Under the pieces are notes generated by a model. That model searched no databases. It was not told where the DNA came from and saw only the letters and a list, made by a program, of their open reading frames with translations. Positions 1 to 6,509 of a DNA stretch of 9,213 nucleotides are shown piece by piece. Numbering within the stretch: position 1 is the stretch's first letter; the number at the start of each line of letters is the position of its first letter. A program made the position numbers and the translations under genes. This stretch comes from Mycobacterium sp. (GTDB taxonomy: Bacteria; Actinomycetota; Actinomycetes; Mycobacteriales; Mycobacteriaceae). The DNA is taken from the NCBI GenBank assembly GCA_019246375.1, contig JAFAQO010000177.1, positions 1 to 9,213 on the forward strand, read 5' to 3'.

Positions 1-304
1 GGTCCCACCACAGCTCGTCCATGGTGTTGTCGACCGGTTCGACCATGTCAGGGGCGGCGAGGGTGCGAACTCCGACGGGGCCGATGGGCCAGTCCGAATT
101 GAGCATGTCCATGGTCTGCTGCGCGCGCAAACCGGGCGGGGTCCTGATGTCAATCCGCACCCCGGTGCCGGCGGCGTTGGCGGACGGAGTGTGGGGCGGG
201 GCGCAGGCGGGGGCCAGTGCGGCAAGCAGCGCCGCAGCGGCAGTCAGCGCCGAGACCCGGCTCCGGAACTCCCGCGGGCTACGCCGTCGGCTTCGCTGCG
301 GCAA
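1..304 (-). CDS. lpqF: LpqF-like lipoprotein, N-terminal part (runs off window)
   Basis: Reading the minus strand from 304 gives an open frame of 101 codons to the window edge. Arginines are concentrated at residues 4-16, followed by an Ala/Leu-rich hydrophobic segment (about 17-33) and a Cys at residue 34 in the context ALAPAC, so a lipoprotein signal peptide is likely, although Pro at -2 makes a poor lipobox. The mature start is Ser/Ala/Pro-rich, then reads into a folded domain (VRIDIRTPPG, then MDMLNSDWPIG). Position directly after mhuD is the mycobacterial lpqF position. LpqF of M. tuberculosis is, from memory, a lipoprotein with a small N-terminal domain and a beta-lactamase-like C-terminal domain; only the former could be present here. 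No ATG or GTG lies in frame before the signal peptide, so I chose TTG at 304-302, with GAGG 12 nt upstream. It overlaps the mhuD end by 26 bp. The start is uncertain. Confidence 0.75.
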   Translation of the reverse strand, partial: MPQRSRRRSPREFRSRVSALTAAAALLAALAPACAPPHTPSANAAGTGVRIDIRTPPGLRAQQTMDMLNSDWPIGPVGVRTLAAPDMVEPVDNTMDELWWD

Positions 305-596
305 CGTCCAACACAACCTCGAATTCCAGCAGCGACGCGCCGGTCGCCACCGGGTTGGCCCGGTGCCCGGCATGGGCCTGGATGGCGGGTCCGGTGGCCC
401 AAGCATGGAAAGCCTCATCGGATTCCCAATGTGTCACGACGAAGTAGCGGTCTTCACCCTTGACCGGGCGCAGTAGCTGAAAGCCCAGGAAACCGGGCTG
501 GTTCTCCACGGCGTGGGCGCGATGGGCGAACCGCTTCTCCAGTTCGGGGCCCGCGTCCGGCGGTACCTCGATTGCGTTGATCTTCACCACTGGCAT
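279..596 (-). CDS. mhuD: MhuD, heme-degrading monooxygenase (IsdG/ABM family)
   Basis: The 105-aa product has the length I recall for M. tuberculosis MhuD and carries its key residues at the same positions: Asn7, Trp66 and the proximal heme ligand His75. The family is a homodimeric ferredoxin-like alpha/beta barrel. MhuD is known to cleave heme to mycobilin and free iron without releasing CO, allowing iron recovery from host heme in the cytosol. Visible family features are the opening VVKINAIEV strand, the PGFLGFQLLRP segment (34-44) and YFVVTHWESDEAFHAW (51-66). The ATG at 596-594 is the only sensible start. No Shine-Dalgarno precedes it, but TAACCT lies six bases upstream, as expected for a leaderless mRNA. 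Downstream, lpqF overlaps it by about 26 bp, suggesting co-transcription. Assignment is secure. Confidence 0.95.
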   Translation of the reverse strand: MPVVKINAIEVPPDAGPELEKRFAHRAHAVENQPGFLGFQLLRPVKGEDRYFVVTHWESDEAFHAWATGPAIQAHAGHRANPVATGASLLEFEVVLDVAAAKPTA

Positions 597-610
597 GCCG
601 CTAGGTTACC
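597..610. promoter_or_regulatory. 14-bp divergent promoter region with shared TAGGTTA/TAACCTA core
   Basis: Only 14 bp separate the mhuD ATG from the hydrolase GTG. On the minus strand TAACCT (608-603) fits the mycobacterial -10 consensus TANNNT and ends six bases before the mhuD ATG, so transcription would begin at or next to the start codon. On the plus strand the complementary TAGGTT (602-607) also fits TANNNT, but lies only three bases from the annotated hydrolase start. No -35 motif is recognised; -35 regions would fall inside the opposite gene. Confidence 0.45.
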
Positions 611-1378
611 GTGCCCGACGTGCCCACCGACCTGCTGACCCGGCGCGGCGGAGAGGGCAAGCCGCTGGTGCTCGTGCATGGCCTGATGGGCCGCGGCAGT
701 ACATGGTCGCGTCAGCTTCCTTGGCTGACTCGGCTGGGCACCGTGTACACCTACGATGCGCCGTGGCATCGCGGTCGCAATGTCGCGGATCCATATCCGA
801 TCAGCACCGAACGCTTCGTCGCCGACCTTGGTGACGCGGTGACCCCGCTGCAGGCGCCGGCGCGGTTGGTCGGGCACTCGATGGGTGCCCTGCACTCGTG
901 GTGCCTGGCCGCGGCGCGTCCCGAACTGGTCTCTGCCTTGGTTGTGGAGGACATGGCGCCGGATTTCCGTGGCCGTACCACGGGGCCGTGGGAGCCGTGG
1001 CTGCACAGCCTGCCGGTCGAATTCTCCTCTCCTGACGAGATATTCGCTGAATTCGGGCCAGTCGCGGGCCAATACTTTCTGGAGGCGTTCGACCGGACCG
1101 AGACCGGGTGGCAGCTGCATGGTCACACTTCCCGATGGATCGAGATCGCCGCGGAGTGGGGCACCCGCGACTACTGGGCACCGTGGCGGGCGGTACGCGC
1201 CCCGGCCCTGCTCATCGAGGCCGGTAATTCGGTCACTCCGCCGGGACAGATGCGCGCAATGAGCGAAATCGGCCAGTGTACAAAGTATTTGCATGTGCCC
1301 GAAGCCGGTCACTTGGTGCACGATGAAGCGCCGCAGGTGTACCGAGACGCCGTCGAATCTTTTCTGACGGCTTGCTAA
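611..1378 (+). CDS. alpha/beta-fold hydrolase (esterase-like; Rv3591c orthologue)
   Basis: The 255-aa protein is a complete single-domain alpha/beta hydrolase. The oxyanion-side HG motif is at LVLVHGLMGRG (19-29), the nucleophile elbow is GHSMG with Ser90, and the C-terminal histidine is His234 in EAGHLVHDEAP. The usual acid position after strand 7 (the D-x-x-x-P slot) is Asn206, so the triad acid is more likely Asp114 (or Glu113) in VVEDMAP just after strand 6, the arrangement I recall for YbfF-type esterases. Tryptophans in WEPW and YWAPW suggest a hydrophobic cap over the active site. The substrate cannot be deduced. Start is GTG at 611; an alternative GTG is at 620. It diverges from mhuD and converges on mutY with overlapping stop codons. 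I believe this is the orthologue of M. tuberculosis Rv3591c. Confidence 0.88.
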   Translation: MPDVPTDLLTRRGGEGKPLVLVHGLMGRGSTWSRQLPWLTRLGTVYTYDAPWHRGRNVADPYPISTERFVADLGDAVTPLQAPARLVGHSMGALHSWCLAAARPELVSALVVEDMAPDFRGRTTGPWEPWLHSLPVEFSSPDEIFAEFGPVAGQYFLEAFDRTETGWQLHGHTSRWIEIAAEWGTRDYWAPWRAVRAPALLIEAGNSVTPPGQMRAMSEIGQCTKYLHVPEAGHLVHDEAPQVYRDAVESFLTAC

Positions 1379-2277
1379 TTCTCTTCCCCTGCCAACGCGA
1401 ACCGACCGTCGGCGGTCACTGTCACCAACCCGTCGGCCAGCAGGGAATCCAGTGCCCTTTCGCGCTGGGTGGTATCGCTGCGCCACGCGACGTCCAGTTC
1501 GGCTTTGCTGACCGGAGAGTTCTTCGCGCGCAGCACATCCAGCAGGCATCCGCGAACCTGGCGGTCGGTTCCCGCGTAGCGCTGGATGCGACGCCCAAGG
1601 CCGGCGGTGGGCGGATAACCGGCATGCCGCCAGGTGCACTGGGAAAGCGGGCACAGCCCGCATCGCGGATTACGCGCAGTGCACACCGTCGCCCCGAGTT
1701 CCATTAGAGCGGCCGAAAACTGCGGTGCCGCTTCGTCGTCCGGCAACAGCGCCGAGACGTCGGCGTGGTCGCGGGACGCCGACGTTGTACCGGCATCGGC
1801 GCGGCCGTGCACGGTGCGCGCCACCACACGGCGCACGTTGGTGTCCACCACGGGTACGGGCTGACGGTAGGCGAAGCACAACACCGCCCGTGCGGTGTAG
1901 CCGCCGACACCCGGCAAGGTCAGCAAGGTGTCGACGTCGTCGGGAACCACATCGTTGTGGTCGCGCGCGATCACCGTGGCGCACTCGTGCAAGCGCTTGG
2001 CCCGCCGTGGATAGCCCAGCTTGCCCCACGCGCGCAGCACGTCGGCCGGGCTTGCCGCCGCGGTCGCCGACGCTGTGGGCCAGCGCACCACCCAGTCCCG
2101 CCAAACCGGCAACACTCTGGCCACCGGGGTCTGCTGCAGCATGAATTCGCTGACCAGGATCTGCCATGCGCTGACGCCGGGATTTCGCCACGGCAGGTCG
2201 CGGCGCGCCCGGTCATACCACCCGACAAGTTCGTCTGCGGGGATGGTCATCCGCGGATGCGGCAAGATATCCGTCAT
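1375..2277 (-). CDS. mutY: MutY adenine DNA glycosylase
   Basis: The enzyme removes adenine mispaired with 8-oxoguanine. In the 300-aa product, catalytic Glu44 lies in SEFMLQQTPVARV, the helix-hairpin-helix is LPGVGGYTARAV (121-132), and catalytic Asp145 is in VVDTNVRRVVAR. The 4Fe-4S loop has Cys199, Cys206, Cys209 and Cys214, spaced x6-x2-x4; the last gap is one shorter than the x5 of E. coli MutY. After the cluster only 86 residues remain. They resemble a small winged-helix segment (about 238-297) rather than the NUDIX-like 8-oxoG-recognition domain of E. coli MutY. ATG at 2277-2275 was chosen because the following TDILPHP resembles the N-terminus I recall from M. tuberculosis; 2316 and 2250 are alternatives, and none has a strong ribosome site. 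Its start codon overlaps that of canB and its TAG overlaps the hydrolase TAA. Confidence 0.95.
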   Translation of the reverse strand: MTDILPHPRMTIPADELVGWYDRARRDLPWRNPGVSAWQILVSEFMLQQTPVARVLPVWRDWVVRWPTASATAAASPADVLRAWGKLGYPRRAKRLHECATVIARDHNDVVPDDVDTLLTLPGVGGYTARAVLCFAYRQPVPVVDTNVRRVVARTVHGRADAGTTSASRDHADVSALLPDDEAAPQFSAALMELGATVCTARNPRCGLCPLSQCTWRHAGYPPTAGLGRRIQRYAGTDRQVRGCLLDVLRAKNSPVSKAELDVAWRSDTTQRERALDSLLADGLVTVTADGRFALAGEEN

Positions 2278-2905
2278 GCCCGATCGGAATCCGGTGACCG
2301 CGTGGAAGGCACTCAAGGAGGGTAACGAGCGATTCGTCGCTGGGCAGCCCCAGCACCCCAGTCAGAGTGCGGAGCATCGTGCCAGCCTGGTATCCGGGCA
2401 ACAGCCAATCGCGGCGGTGTTGGGCTGCTCCGATAGCCGAGCAGCCGCCGAAATCATCTTCGACCAGGGTCTGGGCGACCTGTTCGTAATCCGCACCGCC
2501 GGCCACGTGCTCGATGCTGCGGTGCTGGGATCGCTGGAGTTCGGGGTCACCGTCTTGAACGTGCCGTTGATCGTGGTCATGGGACACCGGCGTTGCGGTG
2601 CGGTCAAAGCCGCGCTGGCCACGCTCGACGATGGCGATATACCCGGGGGCTACGTGCGCGAACTAGTTGAACGCGTGGCGCCGTCAGTGCTGCTGGGCCG
2701 TCGCGAGGGGTTGACGACGACGGAGGAGTTCGAGTCGCGCCACGTCAACGAGACGATCGCACAGCTGATGGCACGCTCGGCGAAGATTGCCGAGCGGGTG
2801 GCGGCGGGATTGCTGGCGATTGTCGGTCTCATCTACGAGCTGGCCGACGGTCGAGTGGAGCCCACCGAGCATCTCGGCAACATTGGCGAAGAGCCTCTGG
2901 GCTGA
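2276..2905 (+). CDS. canB: beta-carbonic anhydrase CanB (Rv3588c orthologue)
   Basis: This zinc enzyme interconverts CO2 and bicarbonate in the cytosol, supplying bicarbonate to carboxylases. The 209-aa product has all beta-class signatures: Cys51-Ser-Asp53-Ser-Arg55 (zinc ligand plus the Asp/Arg dyad) and His104-Arg-Arg-Cys107 (GHRRCGAV), completing Cys-His-Cys zinc coordination. The NPVTAWKALKEGNERFVAG start and IIFDQGLGDLFVIRTAGHV core are typical. From memory, the M. tuberculosis enzyme has Asp-Ser in place of the Arg-Arg pair between the zinc ligands. ATG at 2276 gives the expected N-terminus; it lies inside the palindrome CATG that also encodes the divergent mutY start. No Shine-Dalgarno is obvious. 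The next gene starts 103 bp downstream on the same strand. Confidence 0.93.
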   Translation: MPDRNPVTAWKALKEGNERFVAGQPQHPSQSAEHRASLVSGQQPIAAVLGCSDSRAAAEIIFDQGLGDLFVIRTAGHVLDAAVLGSLEFGVTVLNVPLIVVMGHRRCGAVKAALATLDDGDIPGGYVRELVERVAPSVLLGRREGLTTTEEFESRHVNETIAQLMARSAKIAERVAAGLLAIVGLIYELADGRVEPTEHLGNIGEEPLG

Positions 2906-3008
2906 ACTCGGTATCTCGGTGTGACGACGCGGTGGCGGCGTTGCTGTGGGGCTGGTTCTGCTGGCCGCGGACGACCAGCACCGCGACACGCCGACAACGG
3001 TCGGACGG
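2906..3008 (+). other. intergenic spacer after canB with a weak hairpin
   Basis: This 103-bp gap holds a GCTGGT/ACCAGC inverted repeat (2951-2956 and 2974-2979, 17-nt loop) with no following T-run. It could be a weak terminator or mean nothing. I see no convincing promoter for the downstream membrane-protein gene. Confidence 0.2.
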
Positions 3009-3833
3009 ATGGCAGTGACCTGGGCTTACGGTGTGAATGTGCTGGACCTTGAACCGCATGGCCCGTTACCGCCGGAAATTTACTGGCGGCGCCGCGGACT
3101 AGCGCTGGGGATTGCGGTAGTCGTAATCGGAATAATTGCCGCGATCATCGTCGCTGTCTTCGGCGGCAATGCCGGCGCTAACACCACCGCAGGTAAGCCG
3201 GGTTCTTCGCCGGCGCCACAGGCCCACAGCCCGATCGTGCAGCCCGAAGTACAGACACCCATTCCGCCGCCCGACGGCCAGAACCAGGCCCCGGCCCAGG
3301 CCGCGACCCCGACCGCGGCGGTGCAACCGCCGCCGATACTCAAGGAAGGCGACGACTGCCCCGACTCGACGCTGGCTGTCAAGGGTTTGACCAACCAACC
3401 CCAGTACGCCATCGGTGATCAGCCGAAATTCACAATGGTGGTCACCAACATCGGGTTGGTGGCCTGCAAACGCGATGTCGGGGCCGCGGTGCTGGCCGCC
3501 TACGTGTTCTCGCTCGACAACAAGCGGTTGTGGTCCAACCTGGACTGCGCACCGTCCAACGAGACCCTGGTGAAGATGTTCGCCCCGGGCGAGCAGGTGA
3601 CGACCGCGGTGACCTGGACCGGGATGGGCTCGGCACCGCACTGTCCGCTGCCGCGGCCCGCAATAGGAGCCGGCACCTACAACCTCGTCGTGCAGCTGGG
3701 GAATCTGCGCTCAGCACCCGTTCCCTTCGTCCTGGCTGAGCCGTCACCACCGGGCGCGCCACCGCCGCCCGCGCAAGGCGCACCGCCGCAGGCGCCGCTG
3801 CCTCAGGTGCCGTCCGGCGAGCCAGGCAACTGA
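3009..3833 (+). CDS. single-pass membrane protein with proline-rich linker and Ig-like extracytoplasmic domain (Rv3587c orthologue)
   Basis: The predicted protein has 274 aa. Residues 1-29 are cytoplasmic and end in WRRRG, a stop-transfer-like positive cluster. Residues 30-51 form one hydrophobic membrane helix. A Gly/Pro/Gln/Ala-rich linker (about 54-112) would cross the cell-wall space, followed by a compact domain (113-243) and a Pro-rich tail (244-274). The domain has four cysteines (117, 153, 180, 212), possibly two disulfides, and a strand pattern (FTMVVTNIG; PGEQVTTAVTW; TYNLVVQLGN) suggesting an Ig-like beta-sandwich resembling the BsuPI-type fold; that is inference. I recall it as conserved hypothetical Rv3587c, with no firm function. 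Start ATG 3009 was preferred; GTG 3015 (VTWAYGVN) is equally possible. No catalytic motif is visible, so a structural, sensory or protein-binding role is more likely than an enzymatic one. Confidence 0.85.
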   Translation: MAVTWAYGVNVLDLEPHGPLPPEIYWRRRGLALGIAVVVIGIIAAIIVAVFGGNAGANTTAGKPGSSPAPQAHSPIVQPEVQTPIPPPDGQNQAPAQAATPTAAVQPPPILKEGDDCPDSTLAVKGLTNQPQYAIGDQPKFTMVVTNIGLVACKRDVGAAVLAAYVFSLDNKRLWSNLDCAPSNETLVKMFAPGEQVTTAVTWTGMGSAPHCPLPRPAIGAGTYNLVVQLGNLRSAPVPFVLAEPSPPGAPPPPAQGAPPQAPLPQVPSGEPGN

Positions 3834-3914
3834 CCCCTGATTGCCCGGCTCCTCCGCATCGGTCCCCTCGTAAGCTGGGTGCCCCGGCGCGCTCTGCATC
3901 GTCGCCGGGCGACT
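3834..3914. repeat. GC-rich intergenic element with inverted repeats between convergent genes; candidate bidirectional terminator
   Basis: Between the stops of the membrane-protein gene and disA lies an 81-bp element. It contains a perfect 7-bp inverted repeat CCCGGCG/CGCCGGG (3883-3889 and 3903-3909, 13-nt loop) and an outer pair GCCCGGC/GCCGGGC (3843-3849 and 3904-3910) that nearly bounds it; the two pairs share the right arm and so are mutually exclusive. Neither has a T-run. The minus strand carries GCGACGATGC (3905-3896) nine bases after the disA stop, a decamer also found four bases after the ispF stop. Its position fits an RNA hairpin ending both transcripts, or a dispersed mycobacterial repeat. 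Confidence 0.5.
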
Positions 3915-5027
3915 TCAGTTCAGCGGATCGGCGATCGTGGATTCCGCCAACTGCGACAAGCCTTCCCGCACATGCCGGGCCCACATTGCGCCGATGCCTT
4001 CCACCGACTGCAGATCGCTGGCGCTGGCCGCCAGCAGGTTCTGCAATGTTCCGAACGTCCGCACCAGCAGATCGACATGGGCGAACTGCAGGCGTGGAAT
4101 AGCGGCCATCGCACGGTAACCGCGCGCGCTGATCGCCGAGTCCTGCGCCTCGGCCGTCGACGGGTATCCGAAAACCTTTGCTAGCACCGTGAAATCGAGC
4201 AGCTCAGTGTCCGAGAGGGCGTCCAGCTCGTCGAGCGTGGCCGCCACCTGCGCAGTGGATGGCGGTTCGGGGTTGGCGTGGTAGTCGCGCACAATCAATT
4301 CGCGGGCGGTGTCGTTGCCGCCGAGTAGCTCCTCCAGCTGCAGCCGCAATTGACGTCCGTCGGTGCCCAGTTCGACGGCGTCGTTGTCGATCACCAGCCC
4401 GATCCGGCGGACCAACTCGAGCCGCTGCACCACCGTCATAACCTCGCGCAGCGTAACGAAATCTTCGATCTCGGCCCTCGACAGTTGGCGGTTAACCTCG
4501 TCGAGCCGCGCCTTATAGCGTTCCAGGGTGGCGATGGCCTGGTTGGCCCGCGAGAGTATGGTCGCCGAGTCGGCCAGCACGTGGCGTTCTCCGGCGACAT
4601 AAACGGTCACGATGTTCATCGAGTGGCTGACCGAGATCACCGGGTAACCCGTCTGAATGGCGGCTCTTTCGGCCGAGCGATGCCGGGTCCCTGATTCGTC
4701 GGTAGGTATGGATGGGTCGGGAACCAGCTGCACGTTGGCCCGCACGATGCGGCTGCCGTCGGTAGACAACACGACGGCTCCGTCCATCTTCGACAGCTCT
4801 CGCAACCGGGTCGGCGCATAGCGAATGTCGAGTGAGAAACCGCCATCGCAGATCGCTTCGACGCCGTCGTCGTAGCCCAGTACGATCAGGGCACCGGTAC
4901 GGCCGCGCAGGATGCGCTCCAGTCCGTCGCGTAGCGCAGTACCCGGCGCCAGACGCCTGGCTATCTCACGCAGGGCGGGACGAGCCGTCGGCGCCGTGCC
5001 GTCCGCGGTGGCTTCCCCCGGGTTCAT
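3915..5027 (-). CDS. disA: DisA, diadenylate cyclase / DNA integrity scanning protein
   Basis: DisA makes cyclic di-AMP from two ATP molecules and binds branched DNA. The 370-aa product shows the N-terminal DAC domain with the DGA motif at 82-84 ([15 protein letters not shown]) and the RHRSA motif at 115-119, a helical spine in the middle, and a C-terminal helix-hairpin-helix region (about 333-363; [16 protein letters not shown]). Asp82 corresponds to catalytic Asp72 of the M. tuberculosis enzyme. The ATG at 5027 overlaps the radA stop as ATGA, so coupled translation is likely; an in-frame TTG at 5033 would add two residues. The N-terminus is about ten residues longer than I recall for M. tuberculosis, with an Ala/Thr/Pro-rich extension. 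It is the last gene of the lpqE-radA-disA group. RadA is reported to interact with DisA in mycobacteria and bacilli, so adjacency is functionally sensible. Confidence 0.96.
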   Translation of the reverse strand: MNPGEATADGTAPTARPALREIARRLAPGTALRDGLERILRGRTGALIVLGYDDGVEAICDGGFSLDIRYAPTRLRELSKMDGAVVLSTDGSRIVRANVQLVPDPSIPTDESGTRHRSAERAAIQTGYPVISVSHSMNIVTVYVAGERHVLADSATILSRANQAIATLERYKARLDEVNRQLSRAEIEDFVTLREVMTVVQRLELVRRIGLVIDNDAVELGTDGRQLRLQLEELLGGNDTARELIVRDYHANPEPPSTAQVAATLDELDALSDTELLDFTVLAKVFGYPSTAEAQDSAISARGYRAMAAIPRLQFAHVDLLVRTFGTLQNLLAASASDLQSVEGIGAMWARHVREGLSQLAESTIADPLN

Positions 5028-6472
5028 CGCCAACCATTTTGCCCTGTGCCGGGGTTGTCGGGTGGCGTGTCCACCAGATACAGCGGCGGTCGCGTCTCGC
5101 GGCGGTCTTCGGCGAGGTCAAGCAAGTGGTCAAGCGCCGCAACGACGGTGGCCGCTTCCAGTGCGCGCAACCCCTTGGGCACCGCGCCGCCACCGGGCGG
5201 AATCAGCGCCGTGGTGAACCCTTGGCGGAGGGCTTCGGCCAGCCGCCGTTCCATCCCATTGACCCGCCGCAGGTCGCCCGACAGACCCACCTCACCGATG
5301 GCCACCGCCGTGGTTGGCAGCGGCAGATCCGCATAGGCCGAGGCCAGCGCGCTCGCGACCGCGAGATCCGTCGACGGATCAGTCAGCCGCATACCGCCGA
5401 CGGTGGATAGGTAGACGTCGTTGATGCCAATCCGCAAGCGGGCGTGCTTCTCCAGCACGGCGGTGATCATCGCCGCCCGGGCGTGGTCGATACCGCTGAC
5501 CGCTCGCCGCGGTGACCCATTCGCCGGTCTGGCCAGCAACGCCTGGACCTCACCGATAAGCGGTCGCTTCCCGTCGAGCGTCACCGTGATCGCAGTGCCC
5601 GGCACCGGTTCCGGCCGCTGATCCAGGAACAGACCTGACGGGTCGGCGACAGCTTCTATTCCGCGGTCCCCGAGAACAAAACATCCCACCTCGTCGGCAG
5701 CACCGAACCGGTTCTTGACGCCGCGGACGATCCGCAACGCCGAGCTGCGGTCACCCCCCTCGAAATGCAGTACCACGTCGACGAGATGCTCGAGCGAACG
5801 CGGTCCGGCAATGGCCCCGTCCTTGGTGACATGACCGACCAGGACCATTGCGACTCCGCTGGCCTTGGCGGCAGCAGTCAGCGCGGTGGTCACCGCACGC
5901 ACTTGGGTGACGCCACCGGTGACACCGTCAGCCTCGGTGGTGGAGATGGTCTGTACCGAGTCGACGATGACGAGCGTGGGTTGCATCGCATCGATGTGAC
6001 CCAGCACCGTGTCGAGGTCGGCGTCGGCGGCCAGGTACACCTCGTCGTGGCTGCAGCCGGTCCGGTCGGCGCGCATCCGAATCTGGCCGACGGACTCCTC
6101 GCCGGACACGTACAGCGCCCTTTGCCCCGACAGCGCCCACCGGTGCGCAACCTCGAGCAGCAACGTCGACTTACCCACTCCGGGATCACCTGCCAACAAC
6201 GTCACCGAGCCGGGTACCACCCCGCCGCCGAGCACCCGGTCGAATTCGCTGACGCCGGTGGGGCAGTGCCGGGCCCGATCCGGCTCGATGGAGCTGATCG
6301 GAACAGCCGCCGACGACGGGACCCGCGAGCGCCGATTAATTGCCCCGAGCGCGGTGATCACGGCCACTTGGTCGACGGTGCCCCACGTGCCGCACTCCAG
6401 GCAGCGTCCTACCCATTTCGCGGTGACGTGGTGACATTCCGAGCAGCGGTACTGCGAACGCGCTTTGGCCAC
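5024..6472 (-). CDS. radA: RadA (Sms), RecA-like DNA branch-migration ATPase
   Basis: RadA processes recombination intermediates in repair. The 482-aa protein has the family's three parts: a C4 zinc finger (Cys10, Cys13, Cys24, Cys27); a RecA-like core with Walker A GDPGVGKS (95-102), Walker [10 protein letters not shown] (167-175) and the RadA-specific KNRFG motif (253-257); and a Lon-protease-like C-terminal domain from about 280 ([19 protein letters not shown] onward) without evidence of protease function. Start is GTG at 6472-6470, placing the zinc finger at the usual distance from the N-terminus. It lies 37 bp after lpqE and overlaps disA by 4 nt (ATGA). The TACGGT six bases upstream may be a -10 element for a second, leaderless transcript. 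Assignment is secure. Confidence 0.96.
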   Translation of the reverse strand: MAKARSQYRCSECHHVTAKWVGRCLECGTWGTVDQVAVITALGAINRRSRVPSSAAVPISSIEPDRARHCPTGVSEFDRVLGGGVVPGSVTLLAGDPGVGKSTLLLEVAHRWALSGQRALYVSGEESVGQIRMRADRTGCSHDEVYLAADADLDTVLGHIDAMQPTLVIVDSVQTISTTEADGVTGGVTQVRAVTTALTAAAKASGVAMVLVGHVTKDGAIAGPRSLEHLVDVVLHFEGGDRSSALRIVRGVKNRFGAADEVGCFVLGDRGIEAVADPSGLFLDQRPEPVPGTAITVTLDGKRPLIGEVQALLARPANGSPRRAVSGIDHARAAMITAVLEKHARLRIGINDVYLSTVGGMRLTDPSTDLAVASALASAYADLPLPTTAVAIGEVGLSGDLRRVNGMERRLAEALRQGFTTALIPPGGGAVPKGLRALEAATVVAALDHLLDLAEDRRETRPPLYLVDTPPDNPGTGQNGWR

Positions 6473-6478
6473 GCCGTG

Positions 6479-6484
6479 ACCGTA
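6479..6484 (-). promoter_or_regulatory. possible -10 element for leaderless radA transcript
   Basis: On the minus strand TACGGT (6484-6479) fits TANNNT and is followed by six bases and then the radA GTG. There is no purine-rich ribosome site in the lpqE-radA gap, so an internal leaderless promoter is plausible. Such hexamers also occur by chance. Confidence 0.25.
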
Positions 6485-6509
6485 TCGGGCGGGTACGACA
6501 GGTCGGCAG

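Noticed and set aside
21..476. Plus-strand open frame over lpqF and mhuD
   Set aside because: Opposite strand of a conserved MhuD with all active-site residues; no coding signature of its own.
584..1663. 359-codon open frame on the minus strand across the hydrolase and the mutY end
   Set aside because: Antisense to two well-supported genes; its product is Arg/Pro/Gly-rich with no domain, as expected from high-GC shadow frames.
2021..2905. N-terminally extended canB from 2021
   Set aside because: The first 85 residues are antisense to mutY and unlike carbonic anhydrase; ATG at 2276 gives the family N-terminus.
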